A DNA stretch of 64,000 nt from Pelosinus sp. UFO1 (GCF_000725345.1 NZ_CP008852.1:4849001-4913000); one strand, 5' to 3'; shown: positions 7,119-15,900, numbered from the stretch's first letter. Notes: generated from the sequence alone by a model not told the origin. Numbers and translations: made by a program.

Positions 7119-8075
7119 ATGACTATAACTGTAATTTATTTTGAAAAAGTATCACCTGAAATACATAAGATGATTGAAACCTATAAGGAACCTACTACAG
7201 AAATAGTCTATTGGCATGATCTAAATGATAGTCAAAAAGAACATTTTTTATCGAGGGCACATTATTTTATTACTGCCGCTTTTCCGATTACACGAAGTAT
7301 TATAGGGAAGGCCCCTAACTTAAAATTGATTCAAAAAACAGGCAGTGGCGTTGATAATATTGATCTAGAAGCTGCAGAAGAAAGGGGTATTTTAGTCGCC
7401 AGCACCCCAGGGGCAAATTCATCTAGTGTTGCCGAAATGACAATCGGTATGATTTTATGTCTCTATCGCAAGCTTCATTTTTTAGATCAAGAAACGAAGC
7501 AAGGGAAATGGCTCATGTGGGAACATCGTCCATTTATGTTCGAAATGAAGGGGAAAACCCATGGGATTATCGGTATGGGCAATATCGGAAAAAAAGTGGC
7601 TCTGTTGTCAAAAGGGTTTGGAACCAATGTAATTTATTTTAATAGAAACCGACTTTCAATTGAAGACGAAAACAAGTTGGGAATCTCCTATACTTCCTTT
7701 AGAGAACTCTTAACAATTTCTGATATTGTGAGTCTACACATTCCGCTACTCGCAGAAACCCGAAATTTGATTGGTGAAACAGAGCTAAACCTCATGAAGC
7801 CCAATGCGATTCTAATTAATGTAGCTCGTGGCAATATCATTGATGAAAAGGCTCTGGTACAAGCGTTGAAAACAGGTAACCTTCTTGGCGTAGGCATGGA
7901 TACATGGTCTTCAGAGCCAATGCAGGCAGATAATCCATTATTACAATTTACAAATGTGTTAGCTACCCCCCATGTAGGTGGTGGAACCCGCGATGTTTTA
8001 GAAAATGTTCTTCGTCTATCCTTTGAAAACATTGAAAAAGTCGAAAAAGCGAAAATGCCTAATAATCTAGTATGA
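7119..8075 (+). CDS. D-2-hydroxyacid dehydrogenase (NAD-dependent)
   Basis: A 318-residue member of the D-isomer-specific 2-hydroxyacid dehydrogenase family, which interconverts 2-oxoacids and D-2-hydroxyacids. Visible features: the Rossmann motif GMGNIGKKVA near 152, the substrate-binding Arg in NVARGN near 236, a Glu near 265 (SSEPM) and the catalytic His in TPHVGGGT near 284. Length is normal. The ribosome site is CGGAGG. It sits between a c-di-GMP-controlled chemoreceptor and an RraA-PilZ gene, 67 nt before the latter. The exact substrate (glycerate, lactate, hydroxyisocaproate or phosphoglycerate-like) cannot be read from sequence; absence of ACT domains argues against SerA. Confidence 0.88.
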   Translation: MTITVIYFEKVSPEIHKMIETYKEPTTEIVYWHDLNDSQKEHFLSRAHYFITAAFPITRSIIGKAPNLKLIQKTGSGVDNIDLEAAEERGILVASTPGANSSSVAEMTIGMILCLYRKLHFLDQETKQGKWLMWEHRPFMFEMKGKTHGIIGMGNIGKKVALLSKGFGTNVIYFNRNRLSIEDENKLGISYTSFRELLTISDIVSLHIPLLAETRNLIGETELNLMKPNAILINVARGNIIDEKALVQALKTGNLLGVGMDTWSSEPMQADNPLLQFTNVLATPHVGGGTRDVLENVLRLSFENIEKVEKAKMPNNLV

Positions 8076-8142
8076 GAAAATCGGTCATAGAATCTAAAAT
8101 TACCTGCTAAATAACCGATAAAAAAGAATGGAGAGATGAATT

Positions 8143-9156
8143 ATGTCGAATGTTGGATTACGCATTTTTACACATAGTAATCGACCGCCCAAGGCTTTAA
8201 TTGAAGGATTTGCAGGAATACCAGTAGCTAATATCGCAGATAATATGAACCGAATGTCTTGTATGGATGCTAAAATTCGTCCAATCAATGACATGCCATT
8301 ACTTGGACCGGCTTTTACTGTTAAGGCACGTCCTGGCGATAATCTTATGCTGCATAGAGCACTTGATCTTGCAAAACCCGGCGATATTGTGGTAGTAGAT
8401 GCGCAAGGCGATTTGACAAACGCTATTATGGGAGAATTGATGGCTTTGTGGGCAATGCAAAGAGGTATTGGTGGTTTTATAATTGATGGGGCGATTCGTG
8501 ATATAGGGGCGTTAAAAAAAATGGGCTTACCTATCTATGCTGCAGGAGTAACTCCCGCAGGTCCCTATAAAGACGGACCTGGTGAAATTAATGTCCCTGT
8601 CGCTTGTGGCGGCGTAGTTGTAAACCCTGGTGATATCTTGGTCGGCGACGAAGATGGTATTGTTGTTATTAACCCGCGTGATGCCGCAGAGTTATTAGAA
8701 AAATCCAGGGCTAAATCCCGAGCTGAAATGCAAACATTGGAAGAGATAGCAACTATGTCATGGGATCGCACTTGGGTCGAAAAGGCTCTTGCGGAGCGGG
8801 GAGCAGTAGTCGAGAATGATAATCGAAGTTTTCCTCGTGCCGATGTCAATGAGCCTGTGAAAATTTTGCTCGACGATTCTGACCATCCTATGGATGCTAT
8901 TGCGACTAATATCAGTATAGAAGGGATATTGTTGCAATCAGAATCTCATTTGGAGCTTAATTCCTTACTTCGGCTGAATTTATCAAATGGGCTGGGGAAC
9001 ATGAATGTCGTAGCAAAAGTTATTTGGCAACAGAACAATAACTTTGGTTGTAATTTTGTGGATCTGTCTGAAGAGTTACAAGCGGTATTGGATCATGTGG
9101 TATATTTTCATTTGCGGCAAAACTTAGATCAACTGAATTTACTAAGAATCAGTTAA
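8143..9156 (+). CDS. RraA-family enzyme fused to C-terminal PilZ domain
   Basis: Residues 1 to about 220 are an RraA-like fold, the family of 4-hydroxy-4-methyl-2-oxoglutarate/oxaloacetate-cleaving aldolases and RNase E inhibitors. The substrate Arg and metal Asp motif DGAIRDIGAL is present near 115, and the glycine-rich PAGPYKDGPGE loop near 142. Residues about 227-330 look like a PilZ domain: FPRADVNEPVKI at its start and NISIEG near 255, matching the (D/N)xSxxG part. The usual second Arg of RxxxR is replaced (RADVN), so c-di-GMP binding may be weakened or lost. RraA proteins are normally 160-230 residues, so the extension is unusual. The uninterrupted frame argues against an artefact. A strong terminator follows. 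Confidence 0.85.
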   Translation: MSNVGLRIFTHSNRPPKALIEGFAGIPVANIADNMNRMSCMDAKIRPINDMPLLGPAFTVKARPGDNLMLHRALDLAKPGDIVVVDAQGDLTNAIMGELMALWAMQRGIGGFIIDGAIRDIGALKKMGLPIYAAGVTPAGPYKDGPGEINVPVACGGVVVNPGDILVGDEDGIVVINPRDAAELLEKSRAKSRAEMQTLEEIATMSWDRTWVEKALAERGAVVENDNRSFPRADVNEPVKILLDDSDHPMDAIATNISIEGILLQSESHLELNSLLRLNLSNGLGNMNVVAKVIWQQNNNFGCNFVDLSEELQAVLDHVVYFHLRQNLDQLNLLRIS

Positions 9157-9204
9157 CCCGAAGAAGCTGTTATCCAGTCGCACCCAACTCATAAGTTTAG
9201 ATAA

Positions 9205-9256
9205 AATGTACCCTGTGGTAGATAAGTAAAAATCTATCATGAGGTACATTTTTTTA
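9205..9256 (+). terminator. Terminator of the MCP-dehydrogenase-RraA cluster
   Basis: A long hairpin with outer AATGTACC/GGTACATT and inner TGGTAGAT/ATCTATCA arms is followed by seven T residues. Confidence 0.85.
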
Positions 9257-9408
9257 TACAGAAAATCAACAAGGTCTGAAGTAAAGCAGACAAAGCTTTT
9301 TTACTACAACTTAATGAATACCAAGGGTTACCACGTAATACATTTATTTACATAATTAATAGGATTTTTTGAGTTTTTGTAGAAGTGTACTTGCTAGGGG
9401 TGATGTTG

Positions 9409-10998
9409 GTGGATTTTATACTTTCCTTTCTAGAGAACATAATCATAGTAATTGGAATTGCTTCAAGTGGGTCTTATATTGGCTCAAAGTATCCTAAACA
9501 TCGGAATTTTGTATGGGGCATCTTGCTTGGGATTGGAACAATATATACCATGCAAAATAGCATTTTGATAGAGCCTGGCAGATTCATAGATTTTCGGTAT
9601 TTAACTATGACCTTAGCAGGTTTTTTTGGTGGATTCGTTCCCGCAATGGTAGCGGCATGTATAAGTGGATTCTATCGGTGGTCACAGGGAGGAGCTGGTT
9701 CCTGGACCGGAGTAATTACAATTTTTATTTTTGCTATGATTGGTTTTTATTTAAGAAAGTTTAAAATTGAAAATTGGGCATTTAAACAGCACGTGCTTTT
9801 AGGGGGAAGTCTTACAACTGTCGTTATAATTATACTGTTGATAGTTCCTCCATGGAGCCCGTCAGCGTTGCAGGTTACCACCAAAGTAGCAGTGCCTTTA
9901 TTCCTATTAGTTCCTATCGGTTCTTATATTTGTTTTAAAATATTTTTTATTTTACAGGATGCAATAGAAAACCAGATGCTACTCCGCGAAGAGATCCGAT
10001 TATTAGACCTAGACCCCGAAACAACAATCATTAGAAATATGGAAGGCGTTATTACCTTCTGGAATAGAAAAGCCGAGGAATTATATGGATGGACTAAGGA
10101 TGAGGCTATAGGGAAATATATACAGGAAATACTCAGCCCCCAGTTTCCTGAGCCATTTGAAGAAATCAATCAGATTTTAGTAAATAAAGGTCGATGGGAA
10201 GGCGAATTAATACATACCCGTAAAGACGGGGGTAAGATTATTTGTAGGAGCTGCTGGCTCTTAAAAAATACTCCCGGGTCATATTCAGTCATGGAATTAA
10301 ACTTAGATATTACAGAAACGAAAAGGATGGAAGAGGAATTAACCCGCCTTGAAACGCTAAATACGGTGGGAGAAATGGCTGCAGGCATAAGCCATGAGGT
10401 ACGCAATCCTATGACAACCGTACGAGGTTATTTACAACTGTTTCTTAGGAAAGAGGATTTTGGCAATTATTATAGGCAAATTCAAACCATGATAGATGAA
10501 TTAGATAGAGCCAATTCAATTATTACGGAATTCTTGTCATTAGCAAAAGATAAGGTTTCAGAGATTAAATCAGATAGCTTAAACGAAATTATTCATGTAC
10601 TATCTCCTTTACTGCAAGCGGATGCCTTTCGTATGGGCCATGAAATTCAATTTAAAACCAGTAATATACCGGATATACCAATGGACAAGAATGAAATAAG
10701 ACAACTTATCTTAAATTTAACGCGGAATGGTTTTGAAGCAATGACTTCCTGCGGAAAAATAATGATACAGACATATCTTGAAGGGGAGAATGTTGTGCTT
10801 ACAATTCAAGATACAGGAACAGGAATACCCGAGGAAGTACTTAGGAAACTTGGCACTCCTTTTGTTACTACAAAGGAAAATGGGACAGGGATAGGATTGT
10901 CCGTATGCTACCGTATTGCTCAAAGACATAATGCAAAAATAACTGCAAATTCATCCCCAGAAGGAACTACTTTCTTTATTAAATTTAGTACATTATAA
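9409..10998 (+). CDS. LytS-type sensor histidine kinase with PAS domain
   Basis: An inner-membrane sensor kinase. The first about 170 residues form a 5TM LytS-type module (with QNSILIEPGRFIDFRYLTM and FYRWSQGGAG signatures), followed by a PAS domain (about 200-310), a HisKA dimerisation helix with phosphoacceptor His in SHEVRNPMTT near 328, and an HATPase domain with NLTRNGFEA, DTGTGIP and GTGIGLSV boxes. I prefer the GTG at 9409, five nt behind AGGGGTGA; a longer GTG frame at 9385 has no ribosome site. No response regulator gene is adjacent. The architecture resembles Spo0A-phosphorelay or orphan kinases of spore formers, which is an inference only. Confidence 0.9.
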   Translation: MDFILSFLENIIIVIGIASSGSYIGSKYPKHRNFVWGILLGIGTIYTMQNSILIEPGRFIDFRYLTMTLAGFFGGFVPAMVAACISGFYRWSQGGAGSWTGVITIFIFAMIGFYLRKFKIENWAFKQHVLLGGSLTTVVIIILLIVPPWSPSALQVTTKVAVPLFLLVPIGSYICFKIFFILQDAIENQMLLREEIRLLDLDPETTIIRNMEGVITFWNRKAEELYGWTKDEAIGKYIQEILSPQFPEPFEEINQILVNKGRWEGELIHTRKDGGKIICRSCWLLKNTPGSYSVMELNLDITETKRMEEELTRLETLNTVGEMAAGISHEVRNPMTTVRGYLQLFLRKEDFGNYYRQIQTMIDELDRANSIITEFLSLAKDKVSEIKSDSLNEIIHVLSPLLQADAFRMGHEIQFKTSNIPDIPMDKNEIRQLILNLTRNGFEAMTSCGKIMIQTYLEGENVVLTIQDTGTGIPEEVLRKLGTPFVTTKENGTGIGLSVCYRIAQRHNAKITANSSPEGTTFFIKFSTL

Positions 10999-11147
10999 AC
11001 TCTCACGATCCGCGTTTGCTACTACGTTAGGATCTATAAAAAAGTTTGGATAAAATAGTGAAAAGGATACCTTCTCATGCAATAAACTAAGTAATGTCAC
11101 GTCATTATTAGTAGTGAAGTTTGATAAAAAAAGTAGGGGGATAAAAA

Positions 11148-11483
11148 ATGGAAGCAAAAGTAATAGAAGCCTTTCATATGATGTGGGATAATTTCCCTGA
11201 GGCGGTCATGCTAATACATAAAAGCAGAGAGATTTTAGCTGTAAATAATGCTTGTCGTAATGCTGGAGGGGTCGTAGGGGGAAAGTGCTCAGAGTTAGGT
11301 GGGTCTGAACGGCATAAAGGGTGCTTAGCTAACCAGGCTATAGCAACGAATAAAGCAACCTACTCGAAAAGTGAAGTGGGAGGAAAGGAGATCATTGGTT
11401 ATTGGATACCTCTCACAGATTATCCAGATATTTATGTTCACTTTGGCGTAGGAATTATGGTCGATTATAATAAATCCTGTTGA
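11148..11483 (+). CDS. Stand-alone PAS-like sensory protein
   Basis: A 111-residue soluble protein that looks like a single PAS domain: AFHMMWDNFPEAVMLIHKS opens like the PAS N-terminal cap, then AVNNACR and the closing strand IYVHFGVGIMV. Cysteines at NACRNA, GGKCSE and HKGCLA might bind a cofactor or metal, but this is speculative. Start has AGGGGG upstream. It stands alone 150 nt after the histidine kinase and could act with it in trans. Confidence 0.65.
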   Translation: MEAKVIEAFHMMWDNFPEAVMLIHKSREILAVNNACRNAGGVVGGKCSELGGSERHKGCLANQAIATNKATYSKSEVGGKEIIGYWIPLTDYPDIYVHFGVGIMVDYNKSC

Positions 11484-11544
11484 GGTAATACTTAAGAATC
11501 ATGTATATGATGTTTTTCATTGAATATCGTATAGTGAAATGCCT

Positions 11545-11565
11545 TTCGATTATACTATAATCGAA
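11545..11565. promoter_or_regulatory. 21-bp perfect palindrome before peroxidase gene
   Basis: TTCGATTATA and TATAATCGAA flank a single C. The site contains -10-like TATACT/TATAAT sequences and lies 29 bp before the glutathione peroxidase start, so it is probably an operator overlapping the promoter. It does not match the PerR consensus well. Confidence 0.5.
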
Positions 11566-11593
11566 TAAAGTATAGGAAAAGGAGTGGGCAGTT

Positions 11594-12142
11594 ATGGGGA
11601 TTTATGATTTCAAAATGAAGTCCATTGATGGTAAAGAAGTATCCTTGGCAGATTATAAGGGTAAGGTCTTACTGATCGCCAACACGGCTAGTAAGTGTGG
11701 ATTTACTCCCCAGTATGAGGAGTTGCAAGAACTTTATAAAACATATCAGGAACAGGGTTTGGTCGTTTTGGGTTTTCCGAGCAACCAGTTTGCCGAGCAA
11801 GAGCCAGGAAGTAATACCGAAGTTCATAATTTTTGCCAAATTAATTATGGGGTTACATTTCCCCTCTTTGAAAAGATGGATGTTCGTGGAAAAGGCGCTC
11901 ATCCGTTATTTACCTATTTGACGGAAAAAGCACCATTCGTAGGTTTTGATTTGAATCATCCCATTGGTGGAAAGTTGCAAGGCGTTTTGCAAGAGAAGTT
12001 TCCAGAATTTCTTGAAGGAAATGACATTAAGTGGAACTTTACTAAGTTCCTTATTGATCGGGAAGGGAACGTTGTAGGACGTTACGAACCAACAACTGCA
12101 CCTTTAAGTATGAAAAAAGATATTGAGAAGCTGCTCAAATAG
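11594..12142 (+). CDS. Glutathione peroxidase family protein (Cys type)
   Basis: A 182-residue thiol peroxidase of the GPx/BsaA family, reducing hydroperoxides, in bacteria usually with thioredoxin. The catalytic residue is Cys in NTASKCGFTPQY near 36, replacing selenocysteine; the catalytic Gln region GFPSNQFAEQEPG and the Trp/Asn of WNFTKF are present. Length and start (AAAGGAG) are normal. It is mono-cistronic with its own terminator and a palindromic operator-like site upstream. Confidence 0.95.
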   Translation: MGIYDFKMKSIDGKEVSLADYKGKVLLIANTASKCGFTPQYEELQELYKTYQEQGLVVLGFPSNQFAEQEPGSNTEVHNFCQINYGVTFPLFEKMDVRGKGAHPLFTYLTEKAPFVGFDLNHPIGGKLQGVLQEKFPEFLEGNDIKWNFTKFLIDREGNVVGRYEPTTAPLSMKKDIEKLLK

Positions 12143-12156
12143 ACTTTCTCTAACTT

Positions 12157-12207
12157 ACCCTTACTATGTATATAATAGGAGTTATATACATAGTAAGGGT
12201 TTTATTT
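12157..12207 (+). terminator. Terminator of peroxidase gene
   Basis: ACCCTTACTATGTATATAA pairs perfectly with its complement across a 6-nt loop and runs into TTTTATTTT. Confidence 0.9.
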
Positions 12208-12258
12208 TGCTGCGAAACTAACCAAAGGAACTTGGATTGACTAAGGAGTCAATCCAAG

Positions 12259-12885
12259 TTAAAAAAAATTCTCATCTTTGGTTTTAGTTGATTGTTGTAG
12301 GGTAGTTTTTATGCGATATTCCGTGAGGAGAATCGAAAGATAAGCTACGCATTCCACGATTTCTTCCATGATTTCGAAGTGCATCAACTTTTCGGCGATA
12401 TTGGCGACGACAAAGGCGAGAATGACTAGCAGGAATTCACCAATAGGGAAGTGGCCTTGCTGAAATAGTTGATATGGGATTGCAAGTAATTTATACTTCG
12501 TAACCGCAAACAGCCATAACAGGATAACCACTCCAATTATAGGATATACGATTGGCGCATAAGGCAGCTGAGAGACAGGTATAAAGAAGGGGCCAGTAGT
12601 TGCATTGATACCTAGAGGATAGAAGACCCTGCCCCAGCTCATTTCCCGGCCGGCCATTAATAGCCATAGGGGGATTGCCCAAGTCAAGAAACGGGCATGA
12701 TGATATCGTGCAGTAGATTTAGCCTCCTGGCGCCATTTGACAGTCAGTAATGCTCCCATGAGAAGAATTACGACTTGTGACCACTCTAATGGACTATTTT
12801 CCCAACCAAAAGATGGCGGCAATTGTTTGCCGATAAAATAGGAAAAGAAAATAATCGTAATAAGAAAATATTTACATAGATACAT
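12259..12885 (-). CDS. Multi-span membrane protein, unknown function
   Basis: A 208-residue protein with about five to six hydrophobic spans. Its loop motif AGREMSWGRVFYP resembles the EEISWGQRIF motif of a broad family of uncharacterised bacterial membrane proteins, and the C-terminal part AEKLMHFEIMEEIVECVAYL carries the acidic helix also seen there. The ATG follows GGGAGTCC. No neighbour suggests a pathway. Function unknown. Confidence 0.7.
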   Translation of the reverse strand: MYLCKYFLITIIFFSYFIGKQLPPSFGWENSPLEWSQVVILLMGALLTVKWRQEAKSTARYHHARFLTWAIPLWLLMAGREMSWGRVFYPLGINATTGPFFIPVSQLPYAPIVYPIIGVVILLWLFAVTKYKLLAIPYQLFQQGHFPIGEFLLVILAFVVANIAEKLMHFEIMEEIVECVAYLSILLTEYRIKTTLQQSTKTKDENFF

Positions 12886-13031
12886 CTAAGGACTCCCTTT
12901 CCGTGGAATAATTTTACATTTGAATTCTACCACAAAAAAAAGCCTTCAGCAAGTAAGGATAGACGTAGTAATGGCTCTGTGCCTTCTTTGTTATTACTGA
13001 TAGCTATATTAATGCTATAATTAATTAGGTG

Positions 13032-13127
13032 ATGAAAATGAAGAAAAAACAAAATTACCAGGTTAAGAGCCCATTGACTGGTGATAAATCGCCACAAGGA
13101 GGAAATAGATTATGGCAGAACCTTTGA
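13032..13127 (+). CDS. Possible leader peptide overlapping alkC
   Basis: A 31-codon frame starts at ATG 13032 (AGGTGATG upstream) and ends TGA at 13125-13127, inside the first codons of the alkylation-repair gene. It is very basic at its N-terminus (MKMKKKQNYQVK). The overlap would permit translational coupling, but coding status is uncertain. Confidence 0.25.
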   Translation: MKMKKKQNYQVKSPLTGDKSPQGGNRLWQNL

Positions 13128-14236
13128 AGGCCATGTACAATGAGGATTTTTTGCGTCAATTTTGCAAAAAGATATATGTCGTATATAGTGATTTTGATAT
13201 AGAGGGTTTTATAGGAAGTTTACTAGACAATACATGGGACGGACTTGCCTTGAAGGCAAGAATGAGGAAGATTACTGAGAGTCTTGGGCGGTTTTTGCCA
13301 GCAAAATATGAAGAGGTTCTGGGCATACTATACGCGATTGACGAGGAGTGTATTGGGTTTCCTTATTTGTTCTTTCCTGATTTTGTAGCGGTGTATGGTC
13401 AGGCGGAGGAACATTGGGAGCTTTCTATGGAAGCACTAGAACGGTTTACGATAAAGTCGTCCTCGGAATTTGCTGTAAGGCCATTTATAATGCGCAATCC
13501 CGAGAAGATGATGCGCCAGATGGTAAAATGGGCGCAACATCCAAACGAGCATGTTCGGCGGCTTGCCAGCGAGGGGTGCCGGCCCCGTTTGCCCTGGGGA
13601 GAAGCACTTTCCGTGTTCAAGCGGGATCCTTCTCCAGTTCTTCAGATATTGGAGCTATTGAAGACCGATCCTTCCCTTTATGTGCGCAAAAGCGTTGCTA
13701 ATAATTTAAACGACATAGCAAAGGATCATCCTTCGGTTGTGCTTGAAATAGCGTGCCTTTGGAAAGGTGTGCATTCCTATACGGACTGGATCCTCCGGCA
13801 AGGCTGCCGAACCTTGATTCGTAAAGCTGATCCTGAAGCCCTGGCTCTATTTGGTTATGCGCAAATGGAAAGTGGGGCTTCACTCACAACCAGCGCTTCC
13901 TTGTTGGTGGAACCGCAAGCTTTAATGATCGGCGAGAGCTCTGAATTGCGATACCAGCTTTGTATTCGGGAAGGTGAGGCAATACACGTCCGTATTGAAT
14001 ACGGGATCGATTTTGTGAAGGCAGGGGGACGTTTATCACGTAAACTCTTTCTGTTATCTGATAAGACGGTACCCGGCGGTGCAGAGCTGAGTGCCACGCG
14101 GAGGCATCACTGGGCAGATCTGACAACCCGGCGTCATTATCCCGGTGAGCATAAAATTGTGCTATTGATTAATGGGCAGGAAATCGCTGATGCAATGCTA
14201 AAACTCTCGGCGAATAGCAAGGGAAATAACATATAG
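13112..14236 (+). CDS. alkC: DNA alkylation repair protein, AlkC type
   Basis: A 374-residue HEAT-like-repeat DNA glycosylase that removes N3- and N7-alkylpurines without base flipping. The N-terminus MAEPLKAMYNEDFL, the WDGLALKARMRKITESLG segment and the helical repeats (HPNEHVRRLASEG, DPSLYVRKSVANN) are typical of the AlkC branch of the AlkC/AlkD family. Residues from about 265 on form a beta-rich extension, consistent with the Ig-like domain known from several AlkC proteins. Ribosome site AAGGAGG. It may be coupled to a 31-codon leader frame. A bidirectional terminator follows. Confidence 0.9.
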   Translation: MAEPLKAMYNEDFLRQFCKKIYVVYSDFDIEGFIGSLLDNTWDGLALKARMRKITESLGRFLPAKYEEVLGILYAIDEECIGFPYLFFPDFVAVYGQAEEHWELSMEALERFTIKSSSEFAVRPFIMRNPEKMMRQMVKWAQHPNEHVRRLASEGCRPRLPWGEALSVFKRDPSPVLQILELLKTDPSLYVRKSVANNLNDIAKDHPSVVLEIACLWKGVHSYTDWILRQGCRTLIRKADPEALALFGYAQMESGASLTTSASLLVEPQALMIGESSELRYQLCIREGEAIHVRIEYGIDFVKAGGRLSRKLFLLSDKTVPGGAELSATRRHHWADLTTRRHYPGEHKIVLLINGQEIADAMLKLSANSKGNNI

Positions 14237-14244
14237 GACGTATT

Positions 14245-14300
14245 AATAGAGGCCAACTATCCAAACACATTGGGGGTGTTTTAGATAGTTGGCCTCTATT
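14245..14300. terminator. Bidirectional terminator
   Basis: AATAGAGGCCAACTATC and GATAGTTGGCCTCTATT are perfect complements about 20 nt apart. It separates the convergent alkC and 14327 genes. Confidence 0.8.
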
Positions 14301-14326
14301 GCTATAAATCTCCAACGTTGATCAGA

Positions 14327-14695
14327 CTATTTTGCATAGGCGTCTACTTCGGTGATTGTAGCGGTAACTGTTCCAGCAGGAGCAGGTGGATAAAACTTAA
14401 ATTTAGCCAGTTCATTTTTTGCAACGTCGCGGACAATTACAAGGCCATGATCAAGTTCCACGCCCTTTCCATCAATAAAAGCACACCTAAGACCAATAAA
14501 TTCGACATCTCTACCAGCAGTATTCTGAAGAGTTCCAATAAAAATATTTACCCCTTTGGTATCGGTTTCCCAGCCCGTCCCTTGGAACTTTATCAAATCG
14601 GGACTGATTTTTTCAGAAGCCCCACAAACTGCTATTGTTAGATTCAGCATAAGTACTACAACTAAGAATCGATAAAACGATTTTTTAAATTTCAT
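14327..14695 (-). CDS. Exported FxLYD-like domain protein
   Basis: A 122-residue protein with a signal peptide of about 26 residues ending VCGASEK. The mature part is one small beta-sandwich: FQGTGWETDTKG, IFIGTLQNTAGRDVEF, then LDHGLVIVRDVAKNELAKFKF, which fits the FxLYD-type extracytoplasmic domains that carry conserved L-N and K-F positions. Export and domain type are supported; function is unknown. AGAGAGG ribosome site. It is mono-cistronic. Confidence 0.7.
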   Translation of the reverse strand: MKFKKSFYRFLVVVLMLNLTIAVCGASEKISPDLIKFQGTGWETDTKGVNIFIGTLQNTAGRDVEFIGLRCAFIDGKGVELDHGLVIVRDVAKNELAKFKFYPPAPAGTVTATITEVDAYAK

Positions 14696-14770
14696 GATTG
14701 TAACCTCTCTTTTTACTGTTTTTAGTTAAATAAAAAATTATCCTTTATAATGTATTTCCCATTAAAATAC

Positions 14771-14812
14771 AAATTCCTGCAAGATCTCTTAGGAGTTCTT
14801 GCAGGAATTTTA
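14771..14812. terminator. Bidirectional hairpin terminator
   Basis: AAATTCCTGCAAGA pairs with TCTTGCAGGAATTTT across 12 nt and ends in T-rich sequence in both directions, between the FxLYD gene promoter side and the ilvE end. Confidence 0.6.
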
Positions 14813-14874
14813 GTTTCTGTTGCAGGTTTATTTTATAAGCCCTATATTACTTTGTCTTTGGATAAAGAAGACTT

Positions 14875-14906
14875 GATTCAGATGGAGTTTTAACTCCATC
14901 TGAATC
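14875..14906. terminator. Perfect hairpin downstream of ilvE
   Basis: GATTCAGATGGAGTT and AACTCCATCTGAATC form a 15-bp perfect stem with a TT loop. Together with a second hairpin at about 14931-14980 (CCGCTCTTAACTCCCA with TGGGAGTCTTAGAGCGG, one base bulged) that overlaps the ilvE stop, it probably ends or stabilises the liv-ilv transcript. Neither has a strong T tract. Confidence 0.5.
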
Positions 14907-14967
14907 TTAGTCGCACTTATCCAGGGACTTAGCCGCTCTTAACTCCCACTTATAGAAGATGGGAGTC

Positions 14968-15900
14968 TTAGAGCGGTTTAGTCATCGGATAAACGGGTGT
15001 GCAGAAATCCGCATATTTTTCTATCTTAGCAATGGTAGTTTTAAAGAATAATTCTTTCAGTTTTTCGCAGATAGGTCCTTTATGACCATTACCAATTTTC
15101 CGATCATCCAATTCAACAACAGAGACAACCTCCATCGCAGTGCCACTAAAGAAGACTTCATCTGCCCCATATAACTCTGTTCTGGTAATGCTGCGCTCGA
15201 CAACTTCTATTCCTAACTCCTGGCGGGCTAATAGCATAACCGTGTCTCTAGTAATGCCTTCAAGAATGTTGTCAGCAGGTGGTGGCGTAATTATCTTTCC
15301 ATTACGTACCATGAATACATTTTCTCCTGGGCCTTCGCAAACATGCCCATTTCGTGTTAGAAATAAGGCCTCATCATACCCTTTGCTTACAACTTCTATA
15401 GAGGCTAATGCAGAATTGAGATAAGCAGCTGTTGGTTTGGAACGGGGTGGTATCATATTGTCTCCTAAACGTTCCCACGTAGTAAAGGCAGCGCGAAGTT
15501 CATCTTTGCCAGCAAAATTCCCCATAGGCTGACAGTAGATGATAAGCCGATTGTCATCATCTAATAGAGTAGGTGCAATATGGTTTGAGCCCTTAAAGGC
15601 AAGAGGCCGAATATAAGTGGTGGTCTGAAAGTTATTTTTCTTAAGTAATTCAAGAGTAGCCTGACATAATTCATCGACAGTATAAGGAATATTGATAAAT
15701 AAGGTTTTACAAGACTGCAAAAGGCGTTCATAATGTTCCCGCAAGCGAAATACATGCAATTGTTTTTCCGTCTCATCCCAGTAAGCTCTTATTCCTTCAA
15801 AGCAGCCAAGACCGTAATTAAACCCTTTACATCGCACACTGATATTTACCTCATTCTCCGGAATAATCTTTCCTTCATAAAAAACATACATAGTATCCAT
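14968..15900 (-). CDS. ilvE: Branched-chain amino acid aminotransferase
   Basis: A 310-residue class IV PLP aminotransferase that interconverts Leu/Ile/Val and their 2-oxoacids with 2-oxoglutarate. Visible: YGLGCFEGIRAY near the N-terminus, the PLP-Lys region RSKPTAAYLNSALA (the subfamily replaces the usual GGN after Lys with TAA), and CEGPGENVFMV. The final gene of the T-box-controlled liv operon, 44 nt after livF. Ribosome site GGAGGAG. Its place behind a leucine-type uptake system suggests it serves BCAA synthesis or catabolism under leucine control. Confidence 0.93.
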   Translation of the reverse strand: MDTMYVFYEGKIIPENEVNISVRCKGFNYGLGCFEGIRAYWDETEKQLHVFRLREHYERLLQSCKTLFINIPYTVDELCQATLELLKKNNFQTTTYIRPLAFKGSNHIAPTLLDDDNRLIIYCQPMGNFAGKDELRAAFTTWERLGDNMIPPRSKPTAAYLNSALASIEVVSKGYDEALFLTRNGHVCEGPGENVFMVRNGKIITPPPADNILEGITRDTVMLLARQELGIEVVERSITRTELYGADEVFFSGTAMEVVSVVELDDRKIGNGHKGPICEKLKELFFKTTIAKIEKYADFCTPVYPMTKPL

